Shown here in pieces: positions 16,435 through 25,600 of a DNA stretch of 64,000 nt. The stretch's first letter is position 1. Each line of letters begins with the position of its first letter. Where the stretch lies: contig NZ_SOCA01000001.1 of the NCBI RefSeq assembly GCF_004364345.1, positions 1,178,001-1,242,000 of the forward strand, read 5' to 3'. Under the pieces are notes generated by a model. The model ran no database searches, had not been told where the DNA came from, and was given only the letters and a program-made list of their open reading frames with translations. The DNA comes from Prosthecobacter fusiformis. Lineage in GTDB: Bacteria; Verrucomicrobiota; Verrucomicrobiia; Verrucomicrobiales; Verrucomicrobiaceae. The position numbers and the translations under genes were made by a program.

Positions 16435-18138
16435 ATGAAGTTCGCCCTGAGCCTTACGCTTTTCCTTTCCACCCTTTCATTGCAAGCTGAGCTGCGCCTG
16501 CCCGCCATCATTGGCGACCACATGGTGCTCCAGCAAAAGCAGGCCAATCCCATCTGGGGCTGGGACACCCCCGGAACCGAAGTCACCGTCAAATTTGCCG
16601 ACCAGACCAAGACTGCTAAAGCGGGTGCCGATGGCAAATGGACCGTCAAACTGGATGCCGTCCCCGCCAGTGCGAAACCGGCCACCCTTTCCATCCAGGG
16701 CACGACCGGCAAGGAGCTAAAAAACATCCTCGTGGGTGAAGTGTGGCTTTGCTCTGGCCAGTCGAATATGGGCTTCAATGTCATCAGCAGCTGGGATGCG
16801 GATCTGACCATCGCCCAGGCGAAGTATCCGCAGATCCGCCTCATCTCCGTGCCGCAGGTAGGTACCCAGGAGATCCAGGATGACTTCAAAGGTCAGTGGG
16901 CCGAGTGCTCTCCTGAAACCGTCGGCCAATTTACCGCCGTCGGTTATCATTATGGCCGTGTGCTGCATGAGATGCTGGGCGTGCCCGTGGGCCTGATCGA
17001 CAATGCTTGGGGCGGCAGTGCCTGCGAGGCCTGGGTGCGCCGGGACCTGCTGGAAAAAGACGCCCGTTTCAAAGACATCATCGAGCGCTGGAAGGCGACT
17101 GAAGCCTCCTTCACCCAGGAAGCCTTTGACAAACAAGTGGCCGACTACAAAGCCAAGGCAGATGCCTGGGCTCTGGCCCGCAAAGAGGCCATCAAAAACG
17201 GCACTCCACAGCCTGCTCCCCTGGGCCGCGCACCCCGCAATGCCATGACTGGCCAGGGCCGCCCTGGAAACCTGTATGCAGGCGTGCTGCACCCCACCAT
17301 CGGCTACGGCATCAAAGGCGTCATCTGGTACCAGGGTGAAAGCAATGCCTCCCGCGCCAAGGAATACCAGGAACTATTCCCTTTCATGATCGAGCATTGG
17401 CGCAAAGAATGGAAGCAGGGAGACTTCCCCTTTTATTGGGTGCAGCTCGCCGACTACAAAGCCGAAAACCCAGAACCGGGCGATAGCGACTGGGCCGAGC
17501 TGCGTGAAGCACAGACCCTCTCCCTCAGCAAGGTGGCCAATTCCGGCCAGTGCGTCATCACCGACCTTGGCGAGTCCAACGACATCCACCCCAAGAACAA
17601 GGTGGACGTGGCGGAGCGCTTGGCCCGCTGGGCTTTGGTGAAGGACTACGGGCTAAAGATGCCTTACAGCAGCCCCACGTATAAAGACGTCAAATTTGCC
17701 GACGGCAAAGCCATCCTCACCTTTGACCATGCCGAAACTGGGCTGCGCATCGTGGATGTGGATCAAGTGCGCGGATTTGCCATCTGTGGCGAAGATCGCA
17801 AGTGGGTATGGGCAGATGCTGTGATCCTGCCAGACAGCAAGCTCAGCCCGCGCACTCCGCGTGGCAACCAGATCACCGTCAGCAGCCCGCAGGTGGCCAA
17901 GCCGGTGGCCGTGCGTTACGCCTGGGCGGACAATCCTGTAGCCAATGTCTATTCCGCTGAAGGCCTGCCCGTGACCCCTTTCCGCACGGATGACTTCCCA
18001 ATGATCACCGATCCGGCCAATCCAAACGGCCTCCAGGCCCAGGCCCTGAAGCGCGAAGAAGAAATCCGCACCCTCCAGGCCCAGCGCGCCGCTGCCCAAA
18101 AGGCCAAAGCGGACGCCGCAAAGAAAAAGGTTCCGTGA
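16435..18138 (+). CDS. Sialate O-acetylesterase family protein
   Basis: This 567-residue exported SGNH-type esterase has a signal peptide (MKFALSLTLFLSTLSLQA). The early part, ELRLPAIIGDHMVLQQ, is the family hallmark. The nucleophile is Ser110 in CSGQSNM, followed by GVPVGLIDNAWGGSACEAW and VIWYQGESNASR. It removes O-acetyl groups from sialic acids or other acetylated glycans outside the cytoplasm. A 200-residue C-terminal module (ADGKAILTFDHAETGL) ends in an Ala/Lys/Gln-rich helix. It follows the WD40 cytochrome after 49 bases and is likely part of the same cluster. Confidence 0.85.
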   Translation: MKFALSLTLFLSTLSLQAELRLPAIIGDHMVLQQKQANPIWGWDTPGTEVTVKFADQTKTAKAGADGKWTVKLDAVPASAKPATLSIQGTTGKELKNILVGEVWLCSGQSNMGFNVISSWDADLTIAQAKYPQIRLISVPQVGTQEIQDDFKGQWAECSPETVGQFTAVGYHYGRVLHEMLGVPVGLIDNAWGGSACEAWVRRDLLEKDARFKDIIERWKATEASFTQEAFDKQVADYKAKADAWALARKEAIKNGTPQPAPLGRAPRNAMTGQGRPGNLYAGVLHPTIGYGIKGVIWYQGESNASRAKEYQELFPFMIEHWRKEWKQGDFPFYWVQLADYKAENPEPGDSDWAELREAQTLSLSKVANSGQCVITDLGESNDIHPKNKVDVAERLARWALVKDYGLKMPYSSPTYKDVKFADGKAILTFDHAETGLRIVDVDQVRGFAICGEDRKWVWADAVILPDSKLSPRTPRGNQITVSSPQVAKPVAVRYAWADNPVANVYSAEGLPVTPFRTDDFPMITDPANPNGLQAQALKREEEIRTLQAQRAAAQKAKADAAKKKVP

Positions 18139-18185
18139 GAGGTTTCATTTGCGCATAGGCATTCGTGTTTCACCCTCGGCTGCAT

Positions 18186-18686
18186 ATGTCCCGCTTTGCC
18201 TCACTTCTTTCGCTCGCCCTGGCCGTGCTCCTCACGGCTTGTGAATCCACGAGTCCGCGTCACCAGCAGCAGATCGATTACCGCCGCCTGGAGATCGCAG
18301 CGGAGGCACCGGGGGATTATTACGTCGCCCGGCGTTTCAATATCGAGCGCACGCACATCTGGGGATATGTGCGCCGTCCGGGGCAGAGCTGGGACCAGTC
18401 CAAGCTGGTGATGATGAATGAGAAGTTCATGAAACAGCCGGACCGCTTTTCAGAAATGCCTTCTGGAGACGGCCCCGCCTTTGGCAGTGATCACAACCGT
18501 GAATACCGTCTCTGGGGTTATTTCTCCGGTCGCCGGGTCTATGATCCAAACAGCAATCTGGCCCTCCCGGAATTCGTGCTCCAGCGTTATGAGGTGAAGA
18601 GCGTCTCCCCAGGCTGGCTCTTCAATCCCGGGGAGCGCTTCAATGGCAAGCAGCTTCTGCGCGCTGAGCCAGGTTCAACACCGTAA
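18186..18686 (+). CDS. Lipoprotein of unknown function
   Basis: Starting at the second ATG the protein has 166 residues with a lipoprotein signal: MSRFASLLSLALAVLLTAC, with the lipobox Cys at residue 19. The mature part includes YYVARRFNIERTHIWGYVRR and SDHNREYRLWGYFSGRRVYD, rich in Tyr/Arg, and matches no family known to me. The 3' end overlaps the BioF-like gene on the other strand by 47 bases, so the two transcripts are antisense there. Confidence 0.6.
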   Translation: MSRFASLLSLALAVLLTACESTSPRHQQQIDYRRLEIAAEAPGDYYVARRFNIERTHIWGYVRRPGQSWDQSKLVMMNEKFMKQPDRFSEMPSGDGPAFGSDHNREYRLWGYFSGRRVYDPNSNLALPEFVLQRYEVKSVSPGWLFNPGERFNGKQLLRAEPGSTP

Positions 18687-19803
18687 GCTGTTGAATAAGG
18701 GTCTCCACCTGCGTCGGCAGGTGGGCTGCTGACAGGGTGACCCGTAGCCGTGCACTGCCACGTGCCACGGTGGGATAACGAATGGCAGGCACCATGATTC
18801 CTGCCTCTCGTAGTGCCGCACTGGCATCCATGGCCACGGATTCATTTCCCAGGATGATGGGGATGATGGCGCTTTGTTGAGAAGCGGCCTGCTGGGGCGC
18901 GACCTGCTCCACATACCGCCGCAGTGTCCTCCGCCTGCGTTCTCCGTCTTCACCACGGATCATCTCCAGCGCCTTCAAGGCCGCATGCGCCACACCCGGC
19001 GGCGGTGCCGTCGTATAGATGAAACTGCGTGCACGGTTGATCAGCAGATCGACCACCGAGCGTGAGGCTGCCAGGTATCCGCCACTGAGACCGAAGGCCT
19101 TGCTCAGCGTTCCCATCTGTAGCTCGATGCGCCCCTGCAATCCCAATGCCGCCGCCAGCCCCCTGCCCTGCGGCCCCAAAACGCCAATGGCATGCGCCTC
19201 ATCCACCATCAACCAGGCACCGTAGCGCTCCTTCAACTCCACGATTTCCCGCAGCGGAGCCGCATCCCCATCCATACTGAAAATGGATTCCGTGATGATG
19301 AGCACACGCCCCTGGGCCGTTTGCAAAAGCCGCTCCAATTTATCCAGATGATTGTGCGGAAAGATGCGCATCGTCGCTCCGCTGAGCCGGGCCGCATCCA
19401 CCAAACAGGCATGGCTGAGCTTGTCCAAAATGACCGTATCCCCTGGTCCCAGCAGCGCAGGTAAAGTACCCAGCGGCACAGCAAAGCCGCTGGAAAAAGT
19501 AAGCGCCGCCTCTGTACTTTTAAAGTCTGCCAATGCCTCCTCCAGGTCCGCATGCGGCCGCATGCTGCCGCACACTAAACGTGAGGCACCGGAGCCTGCG
19601 CCGAAAAGGGCAACTCCCTCCAGCAGGGCGGCCTTTAACTCCGATGATGGAGCCAGGCCCAAGTAGTCATTGGAAGAAAAATTGAGATAGGATTTCCCCT
19701 CATGCTCCAACACGGGACTTTGGGGTGAATCCATCACCCGCAATTGCCGCCACAGCCCGTCTTTCCGGAGCTGATCCAGTTGGGACTGGATCTCCCAGCT
19801 CAC
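18640..19803 (-). CDS. bioF: 8-amino-7-oxononanoate synthase-like aminotransferase class II enzyme
   Basis: Joins an amino acid to an acyl-CoA or acyl-ACP with loss of CO2 using PLP; in BioF the product is 8-amino-7-oxononanoate for biotin. The 387 residues match the family length. Signatures are NFSSNDYLGLA, GAGSGASRLVCG, LMVDEAHAIGVLGPQGRG and GTLSKAFGLSGG, with the PLP Lys at about residue 235. No other biotin genes lie nearby, so a related alpha-oxoamine synthase (KBL or a lipid-type synthase) remains possible. Its start overlaps the TPR gene by 4 bases, implying cotranscription. Confidence 0.75.
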   Translation of the reverse strand: MSWEIQSQLDQLRKDGLWRQLRVMDSPQSPVLEHEGKSYLNFSSNDYLGLAPSSELKAALLEGVALFGAGSGASRLVCGSMRPHADLEEALADFKSTEAALTFSSGFAVPLGTLPALLGPGDTVILDKLSHACLVDAARLSGATMRIFPHNHLDKLERLLQTAQGRVLIITESIFSMDGDAAPLREIVELKERYGAWLMVDEAHAIGVLGPQGRGLAAALGLQGRIELQMGTLSKAFGLSGGYLAASRSVVDLLINRARSFIYTTAPPPGVAHAALKALEMIRGEDGERRRRTLRRYVEQVAPQQAASQQSAIIPIILGNESVAMDASAALREAGIMVPAIRYPTVARGSARLRVTLSAAHLPTQVETLIQQLTVLNLAQRAEAACH

Positions 19804-20603
19804 TCCTTCAGCCTCCGCTCCACGATCTCGTCCTTTTCCACCCCCAGTGACACGGCCTTTTCATAGTGACGCTTCGCCAGCTCGATAGCTGGTGGTTTCT
19901 GGTCCAGGTACAGGAGAGCCAGATTGAAGTTGGCAATGCCATACTGAGGGTTCAATTCGATGGCGCGTTGCAGTTCATTTTGAGCGGCATCGATCCAGCC
20001 CAAGTTCTTCGCTGCAATGGCCAGATAATTGTGTGCGCGCGCATCGGTCGGCTCCTCATGGATGGCACGTGTGAAGCAGGAAATGGCGCGGTAAGTATCC
20101 CCTTCCGATGAATAGATAAGCCCGAGGGCGCTCCAGGACTGGGCCAGCTTGGGGTTGATCTGAACAGCTTTTTCAAAGCACTCCAGGGCCACGGCCGTCT
20201 TCCCCGCCTGCTGCTCCACAGCGCCCAGATTGGCCCAGGCCAGCGCATTATTTTCATCGAGTTTCAGCATTTCCTCATAAGCCGCACGGGCTTCTTCCCA
20301 TTTCTGCTCGCCAAAGGCAGTCGCTGCTTTCTGAGCCAGCACCGTGGTATGGTCCGGCAGACCGCCGATGGTCCCTGGGGGCACTAGATTGGCAGTCGGA
20401 ATCGAAGGAGCTGGTGCGGGAGCAGAAGTGACTGCGGGAGCAGGGGCCGGTGCAGCGGCAGCCGGTGTCGGGGGCGCAGGAGATGGGGCAGGAGCCACTG
20501 GTTCCTGGGCCATAGCGCTAAGCGCGGCACCCGTGAGGAATAAAAGTAAGCGGATGGAGTGGAGAACAGGCACTTTTAATGATTCATGCAAAATGGCGGA
20601 CAC
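19800..20603 (-). CDS. Exported TPR protein
   Basis: The 267-residue protein has an N-terminal signal or anchor (VLHSIRLLLFLTGAALSAMA), then a 45-residue Pro/Ala-rich linker, then about five tetratricopeptide repeats (for example KWEEARAAYEEMLKLDENNA, AWANLGAVEQQAGKTAVAL, AQSWSALGLIYSSEGDTYRA). It probably acts as a scaffold in the periplasm or envelope. It is translationally coupled to the BioF-like gene, an unusual pairing, and is transcribed divergently from lexA. Confidence 0.75.
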   Translation of the reverse strand: MSAILHESLKVPVLHSIRLLLFLTGAALSAMAQEPVAPAPSPAPPTPAAAAPAPAPAVTSAPAPAPSIPTANLVPPGTIGGLPDHTTVLAQKAATAFGEQKWEEARAAYEEMLKLDENNALAWANLGAVEQQAGKTAVALECFEKAVQINPKLAQSWSALGLIYSSEGDTYRAISCFTRAIHEEPTDARAHNYLAIAAKNLGWIDAAQNELQRAIELNPQYGIANFNLALLYLDQKPPAIELAKRHYEKAVSLGVEKDEIVERRLKE

Positions 20604-20685
20604 GCAAAGGTTCGATGCAACAGAAGTGTTTGGATGTGAAAGAAACTTGGCTGAAAAGCTCCCATAAAACTTCTTGCGTCTCGTC

Positions 20686-20713
20686 TTGACAGATTGAAGT
20701 GTTCAGGCGAACA
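20686..20713 (+). promoter_or_regulatory. lexA promoter region with SOS box
   Basis: The perfect palindrome TGTTC-AGGC-GAACA lies at 20700-20713, ten bases before the lexA ATG at 20723. A TTGACA hexamer sits at 20686-20691, so the box covers the space between a possible -35 and the start. TGTTC-N4-GAACA is the form I recall as the LexA-binding motif of Verrucomicrobia, different from the E. coli and Gram-positive boxes. It predicts autoregulation. The -10 element is not clear. Confidence 0.75.
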
Positions 20714-20722
20714 AATTTTGTC

Positions 20723-21352
20723 ATGTTCGATCTCAACACCAAGCTCACCGACCGCCAGCGCGAGCTGCTGGAGTATCTGCGTCAGTATCAGCGGGAAAAT
20801 GGTGTCATGCCTAGTACGCGTGACATTCAGCGGCACTTTGGTTTTTCAAGTCAGACGGCTGCCATGAGCCACCTCCGGGCTTTGGAAAAAAAAGGCGTCA
20901 TCCAGCGTCACCCGAACAAGGCCCGCGCCGTCGTCTTTCCTGAAGATCTGGAGCGAGCGGAGATCATGGACATCCCACTTTACGGCATGATCCCGGCCGG
21001 ATATGCCAGTCCGCAGGAGCAGCAGGCGGATGGCTCCATCGCCGTGGATGTGCATACACTAGGCCTGAGCCGCAACACCAAGGCCTTTGCTCTCAAAGTG
21101 CGTGGCGAGTCCATGATCGGAGCCAACATCTGTGACGGGGACATGGTCATCCTGGAAACCAAGGAACCCCGGCCGCGTGACATCGTGGCAGCGCTCATTG
21201 ATGGAGAAACGACCCTGAAGCGTTTCCTCATCAAAGACGGCAGGCCCTATCTCCAGGCGGAAAATCCTGACTTCCCAGATTTAATTCCTGCCAATGAGCT
21301 GATCATCCAGGGCGTCATGCAGGCGCTGATCCGGCAGGTCGGCAGGGACTGA
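20723..21352 (+). CDS. lexA: SOS regulator LexA
   Basis: The 209-residue repressor has a winged-helix N-terminus (LTDRQRELLEYLRQYQREN; STRDIQRHFGFSSQTAAMSH) and an S24-type self-cleavage domain. The scissile bond is Ala92-Gly93 in MIPAGYAS, the nucleophile Ser130 is in RGESMIG and the general base Lys166 in TTLKRF, all in the expected order. RecA-stimulated cleavage should release the SOS genes. An ATG at 20723 was taken because a GTG start at 20699 would place the SOS box inside the coding region. It is divergent from the TPR-bioF pair. Confidence 0.9.
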   Translation: MFDLNTKLTDRQRELLEYLRQYQRENGVMPSTRDIQRHFGFSSQTAAMSHLRALEKKGVIQRHPNKARAVVFPEDLERAEIMDIPLYGMIPAGYASPQEQQADGSIAVDVHTLGLSRNTKAFALKVRGESMIGANICDGDMVILETKEPRPRDIVAALIDGETTLKRFLIKDGRPYLQAENPDFPDLIPANELIIQGVMQALIRQVGRD

Positions 21353-21366
21353 AGAGCCAGCTCGCT

Positions 21367-22005
21367 TCATTGCGCCCAGCCACCCCGGCGGGCGGCGCGG
21401 GCTTCTTCTTCCAAGAGCTTCAACTCCAGCTCATAGCGCGCGGCTGAGCGACCATCCGGCAAGGTCGTGCCGGTGGTATGGATGCGGGCCAGTCCCTCAC
21501 GCACCAGCTTGGCGGAAAGGTCTTCCCCATCTGGAAAGACCACGAAGGCATAGTGACGACCGCTGCCAAAGACCCCCTGCCATTTGGTATAAACCGTAAA
21601 TGGCCGGTTGGTCAGCCAGTCATACGCAAAGGCATGCGCCTGCTGCCCCACAGCCACCGTGCGCGGCTCACTGAGCCCGCCGAAATACTGTCCCTGCTCA
21701 TGCAAACGCTCCTCATTGTAGGAGTCCCGTTGTTTCTCCGGACTATCGGCAAAGTAAAGGCGCAAGACGTGTTCCTTGCCGTCATGAAGGATGCGGAAGC
21801 TATCCCCGTCATTATTCCGGTCATCCTTCAAGCGTGCACCATACATGACCTCGAAGACCTTGGTGGCCGGCCCGGACCTGGGTTCCGGTGGATTTTGTAT
21901 CTTCTGCACCTCCCGCCAGCCTTGCGCCCCGAGCGCTAGCAAGAGAATGAGGCCCAGCCAGGAAAAGGGAAAAGAACGTGGACGGCGGCGGCGACGGCGG
22001 CTCAT
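21367..22005 (-). CDS. Membrane-anchored staphylococcal-nuclease-like protein
   Basis: The 212-residue protein starts with an Arg-rich segment (MSRRRRRRPRS) and a single membrane helix (WLGLILLLALGAQGW). A SNase fold follows: DGDSFRILHDGKEHVLRLYFADSPE at the beta barrel, then AYDWLTNRPFTVYTK and ALVREGLARIHTTG. The Asp residues near DDRNNDGDS and the Arg of LRLYFAD fit the Ca2+ and catalytic positions. It is predicted to sit in the inner membrane facing outward and cut extracytoplasmic nucleic acid; activity is not certain. It is the last gene of a three-gene minus-strand operon. Confidence 0.75.
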   Translation of the reverse strand: MSRRRRRRPRSFPFSWLGLILLLALGAQGWREVQKIQNPPEPRSGPATKVFEVMYGARLKDDRNNDGDSFRILHDGKEHVLRLYFADSPEKQRDSYNEERLHEQGQYFGGLSEPRTVAVGQQAHAFAYDWLTNRPFTVYTKWQGVFGSGRHYAFVVFPDGEDLSAKLVREGLARIHTTGTTLPDGRSAARYELELKLLEEEARAARRGGWAQ

Positions 22006-22040
22006 GCAGATCAATCATCCAGACGGGCGAAGCACTCACC

Positions 22041-22631
22041 TCACTGGCGGCCAAGCAAGCGGCGCACCTGTTGTTCCGTATAGGCCGGTGTTCTCTGGTG
22101 TTCTTCCAGTTCAATGAACTTGGGCCGGTCGTTTTTCCTCTGGCTGCGGAGGGCATCCCGATCCGCCCCCGTCTTGAATACATCGTCTGAACCGGAAAAA
22201 GCCTGGTTACTTTCACGAGCTGACTGGGACGCATAACGGCTAGTATTCGTCTCAAAGGCATCATCCGCCACATCCGCCGTTTTACCTGCCTGGGCAAAGC
22301 CCTGCGAGGCCATGCTGCTTTTGTTCTTGGATCCAGAAAAGCTTTCCGTTTTATAGCTTGTCGGGCCAGCATAGGATTTCGTGCCCGCATACTGGCCGGA
22401 TTTGAAGTTTTTCTTTCCCATCCAGCCGCCAGAACTTTTGTTCTTGGTGATACTGGACTGCATGGCCTTGTCAAAGACACTCCGGTCATTTTGGTCCCCC
22501 ATCCGCTTACGGGACTGCGCCATGCGGTCCGACATGCGCTGGGACATGAGCGGGGGCGTTTTTTTCTCTTCAGGCGTGGAGCACGCACTCAGGAGAAATG
22601 GCAAAATCAACAGGCAGGGACGAAAAATCAT
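22041..22631 (-). CDS. Lipoprotein of unknown function
   Basis: The 196-residue product has a lipoprotein signal, MIFRPCLLILPFLLSAC, with the lipid-accepting Cys near residue 17. The mature part is Ser/Lys/Met-rich and of low complexity (MSQRMSDRMAQSRKRMGDQN; SSGGWMGKKNFKSGQYAG) and ends in a basic helix (AYTEQQVRRLLGRQ). No family was recognised. It overlaps the preceding giant TPR gene by 4 bases and is followed by the SNase-like gene 35 bases on. Confidence 0.6.
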   Translation of the reverse strand: MIFRPCLLILPFLLSACSTPEEKKTPPLMSQRMSDRMAQSRKRMGDQNDRSVFDKAMQSSITKNKSSGGWMGKKNFKSGQYAGTKSYAGPTSYKTESFSGSKNKSSMASQGFAQAGKTADVADDAFETNTSRYASQSARESNQAFSGSDDVFKTGADRDALRSQRKNDRPKFIELEEHQRTPAYTEQQVRRLLGRQ

Positions 22632-25600
22632 GGCTGGGGGGTGGGGGGTGGCAGACCCAGTGCGCGGCGGCTGAGAAAGAGCGCCTCCTTCTTCACCCCG
22701 GCGGGCAGGTGAAACTTTGGCAGTTCCGCCTCTATAGATGCCAGTTTATCCCAGGCTTGGTAAAGCTCAAAAATCAGATTGGCCGAATCATTCACCAGGG
22801 ACCAGCTTTCCCGCATGAGATAAATTTCCGCCGCCTCGTAATCGTGATGCCGGATTAAAAAGCGCACCCAGCCCGTGCTGAGATCCGGCTGCATGCTCTG
22901 GGTTGCGTCCAGCTTGGCCAGCGCCTCCTGGTAAAGCTCCCGCGCCAGACCGACTTCGCCGACATCCTCAAAAGCCTGCGCCCATTCAATCGGCTGCACG
23001 CCCCCCGGGACACTCCTGCGGATGACCTCGGAGAAGAATTCCTGTACCAAGGCGCGCTCCCCGATGGCGTGTGCCACGCGGACCATCATGGGCAGCCTGC
23101 GCCCATCCAGCCTCAGGGTCGGCAGTTCCTGCAAAGTCAGGCAGGCAGCCCAGGCCCAGCGAGCACGTCCATTTTTCAGCAAAGCCTCAGCGCCTAATTC
23201 CAGACACACCCGGTCCCCCTCCTTCGCAGCCTCCCAACCAGAGGCGATGTCATCCCCGGTCTTCTCAGGCATCTCCGCGGTGGCCAGTGCACACAAAGCC
23301 AGTGCTGCCAGCGGCCGGTCCAGCCCGGCGCGTGCCTCTGCCCGCAGCAGGCGTATCCAGGCTTTTTGATTCGCCCCTTTGGCCTGCTGCGTCATCCAAT
23401 CGACAAATTGTATCAATGCATCCCGGTCCCGGCTGCGAACTCGCAATAGAGATGCCACCTGGGAGCGTCCTCGCTCCGGAGTCCAGGAAGGATCCTGGAC
23501 CAGCAGTTTCAAGAGTTCCATCCGCAAGGAAAAACGGTCCGCATCCGCCTGCACGCTGCGCTCCCCTTGCGTCAGGAAATTGAGCGCCTCAGTCGCGCGG
23601 TCATACTTCTTCAGCAGCTCGGCCAGATGGGCAATGGCATCCAGGGATTTCCTTTCCACCGCCACGGCCATCAGTGAGCGGAATTCGTCCCACCCTCCTG
23701 CTGCCGCCACCAGCTCGGCACGCAGTTTCAGGACCTCACGCCCCTGCGCGCCAGCCGCTTCCGTCAGGGGTACAGTGCGCAGAGATTTTAGCGCCTCCTC
23801 ATCCCGGCCGAGTCGATGCAAGAGGCGGGCCTGATGCAGGCAGCTTTCCGCATCTGGAGCGATGCCCCTGGAAGCATTGTCCGTGAAAGACTGATGCAGG
23901 CGGCTCCAGACCTCCAGCGCTTCTTTGTCCTGACCTAACCGCTCATGCAACAAAGCCAGTTCACGCAAATAGGGGACTTCAGGGGGTATACGCCCCTGTA
24001 GATTGCGCGAGTCTGGCGGGTCAAATCCCCGCTGGCGAAGCTCGGCCAAATTGAAATCCTGCGCCAGAAAGTACGCATGCTTTTCACGCAACACTTCCTC
24101 ACCCGGCTGCGGCGGTTTCATGGGCGGCTCAGCAAGGATCAGTTGCAGGGTGAATTTAATCCCCATCTGAGTTTCTTTGGCAGATTCACTGGCCCGGATC
24201 AGCCACTGCGCGTATTCAGGATTCGCCGGTGCACGGCCTGGCAGGAGACGGTAAACCTCAATGGCCTCACGGGCCATGCCCTGGGACTCCAGGCGGCCGC
24301 CCAGCTCGCTCAGCGTCTCCACGGAGACCTCCATATTCATGTCCACACTGACTAGATACTCCCGGATCAGCCGCAGGCGTGTCGGATAATCCACCTCCCT
24401 GAGCTGCCGCGTCAGGTGGCCCAGTCGCCATTCGGTAAACTCCTGGCCTGTGCGCGAGCTGAGTCCCACCGATCCCCAGGTGGCGACAAGCCCTTCATTG
24501 GCCTTCTGCACCACGCCGCCGAGGCCCTGCTGCACAAAGCTGGCCTGGATTTCACGTGTCTCTTCCCATAGCCCGCGCAGATGCATGGCCTCCTCATGCC
24601 TGGTGGAACCCTGGGGCATCAGCAGCCCCTGGGATTCCCCCATCCGCCTGGCTCCCAAGAAGTCTCCAGCGATGAAATCTCGCAGTTCCTCAGCCGCAGT
24701 ATCCTGCGCTCCGGCCAGACCTGCCACCGCAGATTTACGCAGCCGGGTCAGGGAGGAATCCGGCGTGCTCTGGAGTCTCTTCCAGGCGGCACGCAGCGTT
24801 TCTTCACGCTCCTGCTCGGAGGTGGCCAGACGGTTGGCCATGCTGAGGCTGTAAAGGTATGGATCGTAGGTACCCCGATAGGCACCCGCCTTCACCGGGC
24901 CGCGCACCACTTGGCCCAGATATTCACGGGCCAAATCCCATCGCTCTGCGGATTCCGCAATGCGGGACAGGAAGAGCGCATAGTCATCCGCCAGGGAGGT
25001 GGCATTTTGCCGCAGGCTCTCTCCCAGCTCCAGCCCTTCCGCATAACGTTGCTGGTCTTGCAGGTCGCGGGTGATCTCCAGAGTGGATGTGTTTTGCAGC
25101 AGACGCGCAGCCCCTAGCTCCGTCAGTTCCCCTTTGGCGTAACGAAAAGTGTCCAGATCCCCCAGCATGGCTACCACCGCCAGCAACAGGCGCTTTCTTT
25201 CCTCCAGTACCGGACTGTCCAGCGCCGACTGGCGTGCCCAGGCAATGGCATCCGTCATGCCATGAGAGCGGAGGGTCAGCCACGCCAGGCAGAAACTTGC
25301 TTCGAGTGTCCGCGCATCCTTCAGGGTCTGCCGTAACAGACTGCGAAACTCCGACCCGGCACCCGCATAATAGAGAGCCCACAAACGCTCCACCGGAGCG
25401 CGCTGAGGGTTACTCCACTCCATCCGCCATTGCTGGAGGGCCACCTCATCCTTCTGCTGGACCCGCAGCCGTGCCAGTTCCTCGATGACCCGCAGCCGGA
25501 CAAGCTCAACAGGCTCCGGTAATTCGCTAAACTCAGGCCTCTGCAGATTCAAAAACGCACGCAAGCGGCTCATCTCTGAATTGTCCAGCCCAGGAACCGT

